Below, in pieces: positions 13,972 to 20,573 of a stretch of 23,587 bases of DNA (the first letter of the stretch is position 1; every line of letters begins with the position of its first letter). Under the pieces are notes generated by a model that made no database searches, was not told where the DNA came from, and worked only from the letters and a program-made list of their open reading frames with translations. The position numbers and the translations under genes are program-made. This DNA comes from a virus, in the IMG/VR virus record IMGVR_UViG_3300006789_000163, positions 1-23,587 of that record; one strand, 5' to 3'.

Positions 13972-14769
13972 ATGAAAAATAATCCGTTTGAACAACATGG
14001 GGTTGAATATCTAAGCCCAACATCTATAAACAAATTCAGAAAAAATCCTGCTAAATGGTTAGTAAATATTGCAGGGTATAAAGATAGATTTTATTCGCCT
14101 GCTATGAGTTACGGTACTTGCATTGAGCAAGGAATTACACACGGTTGTTTTGACCATAATGCCAGTGTTGATGATTGCATAAATGCAACTAATCTTGAAT
14201 ATAAAAAGATATACGACAAAGTTATAGAAACAAAAGCTGATTATGACTTTGATGCTTGTGCAAAAAAAAGAGAAATGACAAGAGATACCATTGAAGCTAT
14301 GTTGCCATTGTTTAGATCGTTTGGCATACCTACAGATGCACAATTAAGAGTTGAACATGAGATTGAAGATTTGCCTATTCCTATGATTGGATACATTGAT
14401 TTGTTATACAAAGATTGTGTAAGAGATATAAAAACAACTGGTATACAACCCAAACCAAAAAAAGATTATCAGTATCAATTATCATTTTATGCAAAAGCTA
14501 CTGGTGTGACACCTATAGTTGATTGCATATATTCCCTAAAAACAAAAAAAGAATTACATAGTTTTGAGGTTTCAGATATAGAGCAAAACTGGAACGAAAT
14601 AAAAAGAATTGCTAACAAGATGATGAGATTGCTTTCATTGTCTAGCGATATTAGTGAAGTATGTTATTTGTCATGTCTTGAACCCGACATATCAAATGAA
14701 GATTTTACTAATCAATGGGGTACTAATGAAATCATTGGTGCTAAAAAATTATTTTTTGAAAGAGGATAA
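13972..14769 (+). CDS. PD-(D/E)XK nuclease, RecB/Cas4-like exonuclease
   Basis: 265 aa. The start is ATG 13972, six bases after GAGGTG; GTG at 13963 is inside that ribosome site and unlikely. The N-terminal LSPTSINKFRKNPAKW (14-29) is the usual first helix of PDDEXK_1 nucleases. The active-site core is GYIDLLY (140-146, D143) and VRDIKTT (150-156, D152/K154), followed by the Q-motif YQYQLSFYA (167-175). Such proteins resect double-stranded ends to give single strands. Directly downstream is an ERF annealing protein, so the two should form a Red-like recombination pair. No Cas4 cysteine cluster is seen. Confidence 0.85.
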   Translation: MKNNPFEQHGVEYLSPTSINKFRKNPAKWLVNIAGYKDRFYSPAMSYGTCIEQGITHGCFDHNASVDDCINATNLEYKKIYDKVIETKADYDFDACAKKREMTRDTIEAMLPLFRSFGIPTDAQLRVEHEIEDLPIPMIGYIDLLYKDCVRDIKTTGIQPKPKKDYQYQLSFYAKATGVTPIVDCIYSLKTKKELHSFEVSDIEQNWNEIKRIANKMMRLLSLSSDISEVCYLSCLEPDISNEDFTNQWGTNEIIGAKKLFFERG

Positions 14770-14770
14770 A

Positions 14771-15433
14771 ATGAACGATAACTTAATTAACGCTTTAGTA
14801 AAAGCACAAAACGAAATAGATAATGCACATAAAGATGCAAAGAACCCTTACTTTAAGAGCAACTATGCAACCCTTGAAAGTGTAATAGAAGCTGTGAAAC
14901 AACCGTTGTTAGATCACGGAATATTATTTTTACAAAAATCAGACCTTAATGAGACAGGTGTTTGTATTGAAACTGTTTTTTACGGACATGGTGGTGAGTT
15001 GCCTACTGGTAAACTTCATGTACCTGCAGACAAACAAGACCCACAAGGCTACGGTAGTGCCTTAACCTATGCTAGAAGATATAGTCTTGCTATGGCTTGT
15101 GGTATTGGCTCGGGTATAAAAGTAGAAGAAACGGGGTTTGATGATGATGGTAATAGTGCTACCGATTCATACAATGCTAAGAAAATGAAAAGTGGTTTTG
15201 TTTTCAGAAATGAAAAAAATGTGCCGATTAATGCTTTTATGACTCCTGCTGATTACATACAAGCACTTAGAAATGCTTGGGGTAAAGTAGATGATGAGAA
15301 AATTAAACAGACAATGTTTGATAATAATAGTGAAGAAATAGAGAAAGCATATAACTCTATTGCAGACAAAGACCAAACACTTAAAGACTCATACAATACT
15401 TTAATTGATATGCACACCAAGAAAGAGTCATGA
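14771..15433 (+). CDS. erf: ERF-family single-strand annealing protein
   Basis: 220 aa from ATG 14771, one base after the nuclease stop, with AGAGG upstream. The N-terminal domain shows the ERF signature KNPYFKSNYATLESV (24-38), then a glycine turn and GYGSALTYARRYSLAMACGI (about 95-114). ERF proteins form rings that anneal complementary single strands during phage DNA circularisation or recombination. The C-terminal 90 residues are charged and variable, as usual. It is coupled to the next gene (ATGA overlap). It pairs functionally with the upstream nuclease and the SSB-like protein two genes on. Confidence 0.9.
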   Translation: MNDNLINALVKAQNEIDNAHKDAKNPYFKSNYATLESVIEAVKQPLLDHGILFLQKSDLNETGVCIETVFYGHGGELPTGKLHVPADKQDPQGYGSALTYARRYSLAMACGIGSGIKVEETGFDDDGNSATDSYNAKKMKSGFVFRNEKNVPINAFMTPADYIQALRNAWGKVDDEKIKQTMFDNNSEEIEKAYNSIADKDQTLKDSYNTLIDMHTKKES

Positions 15434-15702
15434 AGAAAAAAGATTTAACATTAGATGATTGTGTATTTCTTTGTATGAACAAAGGCGGTTGGTGGACTTT
15501 TTGGGAACTACAAGCCATGATTAAAGAGAACACTGGTAAGTTTTATGGTGAACCCACCATATCAGCATCAATAAGAAATTTGCGAAAAGAACCTGCAAGA
15601 CTCAAATATGGGTTATCAATGGTTGATGAGGTTGTAATTAAAAAACGAATAGAAAATGGCAAAGGCTATAAATATAAATTAGCGAGGATTGAAACAATAT
15701 GA
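15430..15702 (+). CDS. Putative winged-helix protein, 90 aa
   Basis: Start and stop both overlap neighbours by four bases (ATGA), so it belongs to the recombination operon. The sequence looks like a small winged helix: TLDDCVFLCMNKGGWWTFWELQ, a helix MIKENTG, the recognition-like helix EPTISASIRNLRKE (about 41-54), and a basic hairpin VVIKKRIENGKGYKYKLA. It may bind DNA as a regulator or architectural helper. I do not recognise a named family; similar small proteins occur beside ERF and SSB genes in phages. Confidence 0.65.
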   Translation: MKKKDLTLDDCVFLCMNKGGWWTFWELQAMIKENTGKFYGEPTISASIRNLRKEPARLKYGLSMVDEVVIKKRIENGKGYKYKLARIETI

Positions 15703-16064
15703 GTGATCAAAAAGAATACGATAATGAGTTGCAAGGTTTTTTATGGCATGAAAATAATGCAGTAATTCATAGAAAAGGTAGCCTTACTATCAATGGTGAA
15801 AAAAAATATGTAGCTATTGTTGAAAGCAAGAATGACAAAGGTGATGCCAAGTATGAACTTATGATGAGTGTTGGACTTGTACACACTAATTCCGAAGAAG
15901 AAAAAATGAAACCAACTTCTCCCGATATAGGTGGCAAGGTGACTATTGATGGCACTGTTTACAAATTTGGTGGTTGGAAAAAAGAAAGCAAAGATGGTGC
16001 GCCATATACAAGTTGCAGTCTTAGAATTGACCAACCCGTCAATAAAGAGAAAGTGCCATTTTAG
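15699..16064 (+). CDS. Putative single-stranded DNA-binding (OB-fold-like) protein
   Basis: 121 aa, beta-rich. It has alternating strands (KGSLTINGEKKYVAIVESKN, ELMMSVGLV), then PDIGGKVTIDGTVYKFGGWKK resembling the G-x-W turn of DUF736-like and small SSB-like phage proteins, and a short C-terminal tail KVPF. The position after nuclease, ERF and winged-helix genes fits a single-strand binding role in recombination and replication. The OB fold is inferred from pattern and context; the acidic tail of bacterial SSB is missing. The stop TAG is followed after two bases by repeat R3. Confidence 0.55.
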   Translation: MSDQKEYDNELQGFLWHENNAVIHRKGSLTINGEKKYVAIVESKNDKGDAKYELMMSVGLVHTNSEEEKMKPTSPDIGGKVTIDGTVYKFGGWKKESKDGAPYTSCSLRIDQPVNKEKVPF

Positions 16065-16066
16065 TG

Positions 16067-16130
16067 ATAACTTCGTTAATGCTAGACCATTAACCTACCC
16101 AAAAGATGCTCTTAGAAGCTACATCAGAGG
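16067..16130 (+). repeat. R3: post-stop repeat family member
   Basis: It aligns without gaps to R2 over 62 bases (41 identities) and to R4 over 42 (33 identities, hand count). Conserved blocks are ATAACT-CGTTAA, ACCATTAACCT, AAGA, TAGA and TCAGA. GTTAAT...ATTAAC can form a 6-bp stem. It starts two bases after the SSB-like stop and precedes the HNH gene by 26 bases. Confidence 0.75.
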
Positions 16131-16156
16131 TTGATTTTTTGATATTTTAGATAGAA

Positions 16157-16504
16157 ATGGCTAAAAAATACGAAAATGCAAAACACTTAGCTTGGATAAG
16201 AACCCTGCCGTGTCTTATAGAAAAAGCAGGTTATTACGCTCATAGTGGTGATATTCAAGCACACCATTTAATGAAACCATATGACGGTGTAAGGGGTATG
16301 TCTTTAAAAAGCAATGACAGAAATGTTATACCCTTGTGTCAATTTCACCATCAAGAACTTCATACAAAGTATGGTGACGAGTTTGCATTTTTTAGGGCAT
16401 ACGGTTTACCCGAAACATTTGGACAAACTTCTGCAAAAATTTATTTTGAAACAAAACAAGATTTACAACCACCAATAAGAGATGATGATGATTTACCCTT
16501 TTAG
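16157..16504 (+). CDS. HNH-type nuclease, DUF968/Ref-like
   Basis: 115 aa with the features of the DUF968/Ref-type HNH fold: an N-terminal helix ending WIRTLPCL, IQAHHLMK (33-40), the central GMSLKSNDRNVIPLC (47-61), and FHHQELHTKYGDEFAFF (63-79) carrying H64/H65 and H69. Cys19 and Cys61 may help bind structural zinc. Phage proteins of this type nick or cut DNA during recombination; P1 Ref requires RecA. The ATG at 16157 lacks a clear Shine-Dalgarno. It follows R3 and closes the recombination operon. Its stop lies in a small dyad, ACCCT-TTT-AGGGT, that runs into promoter P3. Confidence 0.75.
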   Translation: MAKKYENAKHLAWIRTLPCLIEKAGYYAHSGDIQAHHLMKPYDGVRGMSLKSNDRNVIPLCQFHHQELHTKYGDEFAFFRAYGLPETFGQTSAKIYFETKQDLQPPIRDDDDLPF

Positions 16505-16506
16505 GG

Positions 16507-16534
16507 TTGCAATAATAATATAAGTTGTTAAAAT
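16507..16534 (+). promoter_or_regulatory. Sigma-70-type rightward promoter P3
   Basis: TTGCAA (16507-16512), a 16-base spacer and TAAAAT (16529-16534), preceded by AGGG. It has the same -35, spacer length and downstream leader as P1. It overlaps the ACCCT/AGGGT dyad at 16495-16507, which may be a weak hairpin for the end of the HNH gene. Confidence 0.6.
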
Positions 16535-16541
16535 AACCCTA

Positions 16542-16568
16542 TTATAAATTGATAGGAGATATTATGAA
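16542..16568 (+). repeat. Duplicated 27-nt leader/ribosome-binding region, copy 2
   Basis: Identical over 27 bases to 5807-5833, including AGGAGA and the ATG. The identity stops soon after the start codon, so the repeat is regulatory rather than a duplicated gene. Confidence 0.9.
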
Positions 16569-16767
16569 TTCATCAGAAAATGCAAGAGTCCAAGATTTTA
16601 TATATGGGCATGAGTACGGTACTGTTATATATAACTTTATTGTGCAAAACAAAGATAAGTTTAGTTATCTTAAATTGCTTCATATGCAACTTAAATCTAG
16701 GGGTTGGCTTACAGCAAAACAAATACAAGTTGTTTTGAGAATGAGAGAGGCAAACTACAATGGATAA
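16564..16767 (+). CDS. Small hypothetical protein, 67 aa
   Basis: The ATG at 16564 sits at ideal distance from AGGAGA in the duplicated leader, so it is preferred over the in-frame ATG at 16549. The product is aromatic and basic (FIYGHEYGTVIYNFIVQNKDKF, then LKSRGWLTAKQIQVVLRMRE), ending in what looks like a small helical DNA-binding segment. Comparable short proteins with a RGWLT.KQ motif are common in marine phages, function unknown. It is first in the P3 operon and overlaps the next gene by eight bases. Confidence 0.7.
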   Translation: MNSSENARVQDFIYGHEYGTVIYNFIVQNKDKFSYLKLLHMQLKSRGWLTAKQIQVVLRMREANYNG

Positions 16768-17824
16768 TTCTGTATTACAAAAATTATTGCATGGTCATGT
16801 GTTAATGCAAAATGACCAATATAAATTTAATAAAATGTTTATGCCACCTACTCACATAAATACAACAGGTAGCAATACAAACATTCCAGTACCACTTATG
16901 AAAAAGTATTTAGAATTTCATGCAAAGAGAATACAACAAAGCATGAAGTTTTATTTGCCCGAGGGTACATCTGAAAACTCTCTTACAAGTGATGAATTTA
17001 AAAAACTTTCACAAGATATGAAAATGTTTTTGCCTTTTCGTTCTACATTTGTACAACAAGAGTGTGAAATTGGAATAACAGAAAGTGCAGATACAGAAAG
17101 ATTGTGGAACTACATGAACACCACAGAAGATAAAGATTATACTAAAGAAGATTTAAAAAACATTGAAGATACCCTAGATGGTGAACACGCTGTTGCAAAT
17201 GTCTACTTAGAAGATTGTGGATTCAGTGATGATGAAGAACAACCAATGTTCAAAGGCAATCTTTCAATATGGTTTAAAAATGATAAAGTTTTTTTCTTTG
17301 ACCCAAATGATTATTATTTTTCATATAGAAATGATGATTTAGCATATACCTTTTGGTTGCCCGAACAATCTGCATTCTATCCTTACACCGATACCCGTTC
17401 TGATGTAGATGGTGGTCTATACAATTCGCCATCTTTAAATACATTCGTATCAACTATAATAAATATACATACCCAGTTAGTTCTTATGCTTTCTTATCCA
17501 CAAATTGCTAACAAGCAAGATGTCTTGGGGATAACTCCTGCAAATGCTTCTAAAGTTCCGTTTAGCACTAGATTTACAACCAGTGAATTTCTAAGAAAAC
17601 CAAAGTATGAGCATAAGGTTTTGAAATTAGATTTATTTGGTATTAACGATACCAATAGCAATAGCGAAACTGGTACAGGTGGAAGTCGTGCCTTTCATGC
17701 TGTAAGAAAACACATAAGACAATACAGCGATGGTAAAATTAGCTTTGTGAAAGCACACTTTAGGGGTAGCAAAGATGTTGGACTGGTCACTAAAGATTAT
17801 GAAATTATAAATAGGAGTAAATAA
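16760..17824 (+). CDS. Phage protein of unknown function with a conserved basic C-terminal motif, 354 aa
   Basis: The start follows GAGG within the end of the previous gene. No enzyme motif is visible. The middle is acidic and aromatic (VFFFDPNDYYFSYRNDD). The C-terminal 40 residues carry RAFHAVRKHIRQY, FVKAHFRGSKDVG and KDYEI. Versions of that R.H.R...FV.AHFRG motif recur at the ends of phage proteins I remember as unassigned or regulatory. The stop overlaps the Cro-like HTH start (TAATG), and a Shine-Dalgarno AGGAG for that gene is built into its last codons. A regulatory or early host-takeover role is inference from context. Confidence 0.7.
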   Translation: MDNSVLQKLLHGHVLMQNDQYKFNKMFMPPTHINTTGSNTNIPVPLMKKYLEFHAKRIQQSMKFYLPEGTSENSLTSDEFKKLSQDMKMFLPFRSTFVQQECEIGITESADTERLWNYMNTTEDKDYTKEDLKNIEDTLDGEHAVANVYLEDCGFSDDEEQPMFKGNLSIWFKNDKVFFFDPNDYYFSYRNDDLAYTFWLPEQSAFYPYTDTRSDVDGGLYNSPSLNTFVSTIINIHTQLVLMLSYPQIANKQDVLGITPANASKVPFSTRFTTSEFLRKPKYEHKVLKLDLFGINDTNSNSETGTGGSRAFHAVRKHIRQYSDGKISFVKAHFRGSKDVGLVTKDYEIINRSK

Positions 17825-18012
17825 TGGAAGGAACTGAACTGCAAGAAAAAAGAAAACAAGCAGGTGTCACACAATTAGAACTAGCAAAGTATTTAGGGTA
17901 CACAATAAATGGTGAACCAAATAGAAGTATGATTGCTAGGTTTGAAAATGGACACGCTAAAATAAACCCTAGAATTGCTATGTTGATTGATAGTTTTTTT
18001 AAAAATAAGTAA
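17824..18012 (+). CDS. Cro/XRE-type helix-turn-helix protein, 62 aa
   Basis: A classical XRE-type HTH: LQEKRKQAGVTQLELAKYLG (6-25) and, after an insert TINGEPN, the recognition helix RSMIARFENGHAKINP (34-49), then a short hydrophobic tail. Length and layout match Cro-like repressors. AGGAG precedes it, and a TAATG overlap links it to the 354-aa gene. Together with the YdaS-like repressor at 13682-13894 it gives two opposing small regulators, one per direction. That is the usual logic of an early/late or lysogeny switch, although no integrase is in the window. Confidence 0.8.
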   Translation: MEGTELQEKRKQAGVTQLELAKYLGYTINGEPNRSMIARFENGHAKINPRIAMLIDSFFKNK

Positions 18013-18110
18013 TGGAGCTGTTTGTAAATATAGTGGTTGGTTTTTTAGCACTTTATGGTGCTTGTGGTATATTTTTAGCTATGGTCATATGGATTAAGGG
18101 GAAAATATGA
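18012..18110 (+). CDS. Tiny single-span membrane protein, 32 aa
   Basis: It starts in a TAATG overlap with the HTH gene and ends in an ATGA overlap with the next. The product is almost all one hydrophobic helix (IVVGFLALYGACGIFLAMVI, residues 7-26) with a basic C-terminus (KGK), which predicts an N-out or short-tail membrane peptide. The call rests on coupled overlaps plus the clean transmembrane segment. Function unknown; a membrane-targeting early protein is possible. Confidence 0.5.
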   Translation: MELFVNIVVGFLALYGACGIFLAMVIWIKGKI

Positions 18111-18250
18111 ACTATTTATTTTGGATTATATTGCCAGTGGCAATTTGGTGCATGACTTGGATTGTTATTGATTTTGTAATCAATGAGAACAATGGTCATG
18201 AGTTAGAGGATATTATTAACTGTAAGTGGGGTAAAGATAATGACTACTAA
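18107..18250 (+). CDS. Small membrane protein, 47 aa
   Basis: An ATGA overlap precedes it. Residues 3-25 are a Trp-rich hydrophobic helix (LFWIILPVAIWCMTWIVI), followed by a polar, acidic tail (NENNGHELEDIINCKWGKDN). One cytoplasmic or periplasmic tail on a single span is expected. Its end overlaps the next small frame by 11 bases. It pairs with the 32-aa membrane peptide just upstream, and the two may work as a complex. No family is recognised. Confidence 0.5.
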   Translation: MNYLFWIILPVAIWCMTWIVIDFVINENNGHELEDIINCKWGKDNDY

Positions 18251-18341
18251 AGTTCAAGGTATAGAGATACCTAAACATCTACAACATTTGCCGAAACAAA
18301 CAATAAGAAATCTTTTGTATTTATTTAGAGTTAGAACTTAA
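18240..18341 (+). CDS. Tiny basic hypothetical protein, 33 aa
   Basis: The frame runs between an 11-base overlap upstream and a TAATG overlap with the oxygenase downstream. The peptide is basic and helical (IPKHLQHLPKQTIRNLLYLF). It may only be a translational coupling device for the oxygenase. No homologue is recognised, and support is purely positional. Confidence 0.4.
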   Translation: MTTKVQGIEIPKHLQHLPKQTIRNLLYLFRVRT

Positions 18342-18898
18342 TGAACTCGTTTTGTTATTCATGGCAAGCAGAGTTAAGTGAAGAACACTGTGAAGCTATT
18401 AAGGCTTTATACATTGAGGGAAAGCCTAAAGAAGCTGAGATAGGAAATGTTGCCAGTATTGATAAGAATGTTAGATCATCTAATATCTTGCCATGTGAGT
18501 ATGACTCTGAAAATAGTGCTTATCTTAATAGGATTATGAATCAATACATTACTATGGCTAATCGTGAGTGCTTTGGCGTTCAATTAAATGGTTTTCAAGA
18601 GTTTCAAATAGCCAAGTACGGCAAAGGTGATTTTTATGATTTCCATATGGACTCTAATATCTTTGACCACTCATCACAAAGAAAACTAAGCATTACTGTG
18701 CAGCTATCAGATAGTATTGATTATGTTGGTGGAGACTTTGAGTTTAGCAAAGATATGGGAAAGCTAGATCAAAAAAAACTAAGAGAAAAAGGAACTATAT
18801 TAGTGTTTCCGTCTTTTCTTTATCATAGGGTCACTGAGGTAATCAAGGGCGAGAGATATAGCCTTGTTGGATGGTATGAGGGGAACGACTGGATTTAA
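18341..18898 (+). CDS. 2-oxoglutarate/Fe(II)-dependent oxygenase, prolyl-4-hydroxylase/PKHD-like
   Basis: 185 aa with a complete double-stranded beta-helix active site. FHMDSN (101-106) provides the iron ligands H102 and D104, VFPSFLYHRV (155-164) the distal H162, and RYSLVGW (172-178) the Arg172 that would hold 2-oxoglutarate. Between them RKLSITVQLSD and YVGGDFEF are standard for PKHD-type hydroxylases. Phages encode such enzymes widely; proposed targets include proteins and nucleic acids, none proven here. It ends the P3 operon, two bases from the convergent leftward gene. The start is fixed by TAATG. Confidence 0.9.
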   Translation: MNSFCYSWQAELSEEHCEAIKALYIEGKPKEAEIGNVASIDKNVRSSNILPCEYDSENSAYLNRIMNQYITMANRECFGVQLNGFQEFQIAKYGKGDFYDFHMDSNIFDHSSQRKLSITVQLSDSIDYVGGDFEFSKDMGKLDQKKLREKGTILVFPSFLYHRVTEVIKGERYSLVGWYEGNDWI

Positions 18899-18899
18899 A

Positions 18900-19115
18900 C
18901 TATTTTTCGCTTGAATACTTGATATTAAGTCCCGACAAAGTGCAGAGTCGGTTTTTCTCATCAATGCCTTTATCTGTGAGTTGAAAAGTATTATCAACTT
19001 TCTCTACAAAACCATGCCGTATGACATCCTCTAGCATCTCCTGTGGCGTTTCTTCTTTAAACATAACACTTAGTATTACCCCAAGCCTTTTGTTCTGTGT
19101 CTTGCTGAGAGCCAT
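18900..19115 (-). CDS. Small putative winged-helix protein at the end of the lysis operon, 71 aa
   Basis: ATG at 19115 immediately follows the endolysin stop. The sequence has a basic N-terminal helix (LSKTQNKRLGVILSVMF), a second helix (TPQEMLEDVIRHGFVEKV) and a hairpin-like TFQLTDKGIDEKNRL reminiscent of winged-helix wings. I do not recognise a family. It is the last gene of the leftward late block and converges with the oxygenase gene with only one base between. Confidence 0.55.
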   Translation of the reverse strand: MALSKTQNKRLGVILSVMFKEETPQEMLEDVIRHGFVEKVDNTFQLTDKGIDEKNRLCTLSGLNIKYSSEK

Positions 19116-19559
19116 TTAGACATGTTCCCAGTGTTTACCCTCAAATAACAATGCTTCTGCTTCTCGTCTACGAATTAGACCATCATTAACTTGTCCGCTT
19201 ACTTTGTTCCATCTTTTGATTTGATATGGAACACCTTCGTAATCACCTTGATTTAATACTTGCAACATGGTGCTACTTTGCAAGTTGCTTGGTCCTAAGT
19301 TAAATGTCCAAGAAGTAAGAGCATCAAACTGACATTGATTCAGAGGTATGGTTACTAATTCTTCTACATACTTACCATATTCTTCTAGTTCGTCTATAAG
19401 CATTATCTCTGCTTTTTCTTGTGACCATGTATCACCTTTTTGTACACCATGCGTTGAACCATAACCAATAGTCCAAACACCAGCAGCACATTGATATGCT
19501 TCTAGTTTGCAACCCTCAAACTTCTTGACTAAATCTATACCCTCTTGTGATATGTGCAT
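19116..19559 (-). CDS. Endolysin, GH24 lysozyme (T4-like muramidase)
   Basis: 147 aa. The true start is ATG 19559, behind GGGGAG in the end of the nuclease gene; the frame stays open further upstream, but that part is SNase sequence in another frame. The catalytic triad has the E-8-C-5-T spacing: E15 (KKFEGC), C24 (AYQC) and T30 (VWTIGYG), with Cys where T4 lysozyme has Asp20, a variant seen in many phage GH24 enzymes. The C-terminal FDALTSWTFNLG and GLIRRREAEALLFEG motifs are conserved. No signal or anchor sequence is present, so it needs the holin to reach the cell wall. Confidence 0.92.
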   Translation of the reverse strand: MHISQEGIDLVKKFEGCKLEAYQCAAGVWTIGYGSTHGVQKGDTWSQEKAEIMLIDELEEYGKYVEELVTIPLNQCQFDALTSWTFNLGPSNLQSSTMLQVLNQGDYEGVPYQIKRWNKVSGQVNDGLIRRREAEALLFEGKHWEHV

Positions 19560-19560
19560 A

Positions 19561-19953
19561 TTATTCTCCCCAAGTTCCGTCATCTCTGACTTTTGCTTTT
19601 TTAGTACCGCCCCAGTATTCAACTGCGTGACCTTCTTTAATAAGCATTTGGCAAATATCTTGCCCATCTTCTGTATAAGGGATTGCAAGTATTCTGCCAT
19701 ATTTACCTTTGCCTAATGATTGTATTTTAAATGAGCCTACGCATACTTCTTTTAGTCTTGCTGATGCCTTTTTACCAAGTGCCTTTTCGGCTAAGTTGCG
19801 GGTTCTTGACTCGGGTGTGTCTATACCTGCCAACCTGCAGCGTTGCTTGTGAAGAAAGACACTGAAACCCAAGTCAAGAGTAACATCAATAGTGTCTCCA
19901 TCTACGACCCTTTCAAGAATAGCGTTATATACGAATGGTGTTACTGTTGCCAT
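19561..19953 (-). CDS. Thermonuclease-like (SNase family) nuclease
   Basis: 130 aa with the SNase core: VVDGDTIDV (16-24, Asp18/20), RCRLAGIDTPES (38-49, R40, D45, E48), KYGRIL (84-89, R87) and LIKEGHAVEYW (104-114). These match the Ca-binding Asp, Arg35, Glu43 and Arg87 positions of staphylococcal nuclease. No signal peptide is seen, so it would act in the cytoplasm on DNA or RNA, perhaps host DNA for recycling or cleanup before lysis. It lies between holin and endolysin. The ATG at 19953 has no Shine-Dalgarno and follows a hairpin, so translation may differ from its neighbours. Confidence 0.85.
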   Translation of the reverse strand: MATVTPFVYNAILERVVDGDTIDVTLDLGFSVFLHKQRCRLAGIDTPESRTRNLAEKALGKKASARLKEVCVGSFKIQSLGKGKYGRILAIPYTEDGQDICQMLIKEGHAVEYWGGTKKAKVRDDGTWGE

Positions 19954-19962
19954 AAATTAAAT

Positions 19963-19978
19963 AGGTGCTTCTGCACCT
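19963..19978 (-). terminator. Possible terminator hairpin after the holin gene
   Basis: On the minus strand, AGGTGC-AGAA-GCACCT is a perfect 6-bp stem with a tetraloop, followed by ATTTAATTT. The T-run is interrupted, so it is at best a leaky intrinsic terminator. It sits between the holin stop and the SNase start, whose ATG comes ten bases later. Confidence 0.45.
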
Positions 19979-19985
19979 TTAGTTA

Positions 19986-20147
19986 TTACTGTTTAGCTTT
20001 ACCAATGTTCAATGCCATTAGTTCTAAAAATTTATAGAACTTACCGATCATTGCATCGTCTTTTGGAGTCGGAGTTAATGCACAGATAATAGATGCTAAA
20101 CATACTACGCCTGTGATAATTCCTATCCATTCTCCTATCATTCCCAT
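19986..20147 (-). CDS. Putative holin, 53 aa
   Basis: ATG at 20147 follows a strong AGGAGAAT. The protein has one hydrophobic helix (residues 4-24: IGEWIGIITGVVCLASIICA), then TPTPKDDAMIGKFYKFLE and a basic end (LNIGKAKQ). Small single-span proteins with a TPTPKDD segment next to lysozyme genes are a marine-phage holin type as I remember it. It would form the membrane lesion that lets the endolysin through. The position between Rz1 and SNase/endolysin fits a lysis cassette. The family label is from context and memory. Confidence 0.7.
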   Translation of the reverse strand: MGMIGEWIGIITGVVCLASIICALTPTPKDDAMIGKFYKFLELMALNIGKAKQ

Positions 20148-20183
20148 ATTATTCTCCTATATGAAAATTTAAGGCTATCAGAT

Positions 20184-20573
20184 TTATTCTTCATTTGAAA
20201 GGTTTTCAGTTGTTACTTTGCGGTAGTAAACAACCACATCTTTAAGCTCTGTGATGTATCTTTTGATTTCCTGCATGTTGTAAGCCATGACTTCATAATC
20301 AGGAATGGTCATAGCTAGGAACACTAACTCACCCTCTTGTTGCTCTATTCTTGCCAATTGATCTTCCCAGTTGTCAGGTGTAACGGTCATCCACTGCAAT
20401 TCCTTTAGGTCAATTGCTCTAGGCATGATAGGTTGAACTATCTTGCGTTCCATAGGTTTTGCGGTTACTTGTATTTCTCTAGTCGGAAGTAGACTGCAAC
20501 TGCAAGCCATTATCAAGATCATCAACATCACTGCTGATTTGCTCAATGTTTTCCATGATATGCTTTGTACCAT
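20184..20573 (-). CDS. o-spanin (Rz1-like outer-membrane lipoprotein)
   Basis: 129 aa. A basic N-terminus and hydrophobic stretch (AVMLMILIMACSC) end in a lipobox-like IMAC, so lipidation at Cys24 is expected, with anchoring in the outer membrane. After cleavage the protein has Pro and charged residues (KPMERKIVQPIMPR) and a helical C-terminus. The start ATG lies 95 bases inside the Rz gene in another frame, behind GAGAGGA, the classic Rz/Rz1 nesting. Paired with Rz it fuses inner and outer membranes in the last step of lysis, which implies a Gram-negative host. It is longer than lambda Rz1. Confidence 0.8.
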   Translation of the reverse strand: MVQSISWKTLSKSAVMLMILIMACSCSLLPTREIQVTAKPMERKIVQPIMPRAIDLKELQWMTVTPDNWEDQLARIEQQEGELVFLAMTIPDYEVMAYNMQEIKRYITELKDVVVYYRKVTTENLSNEE

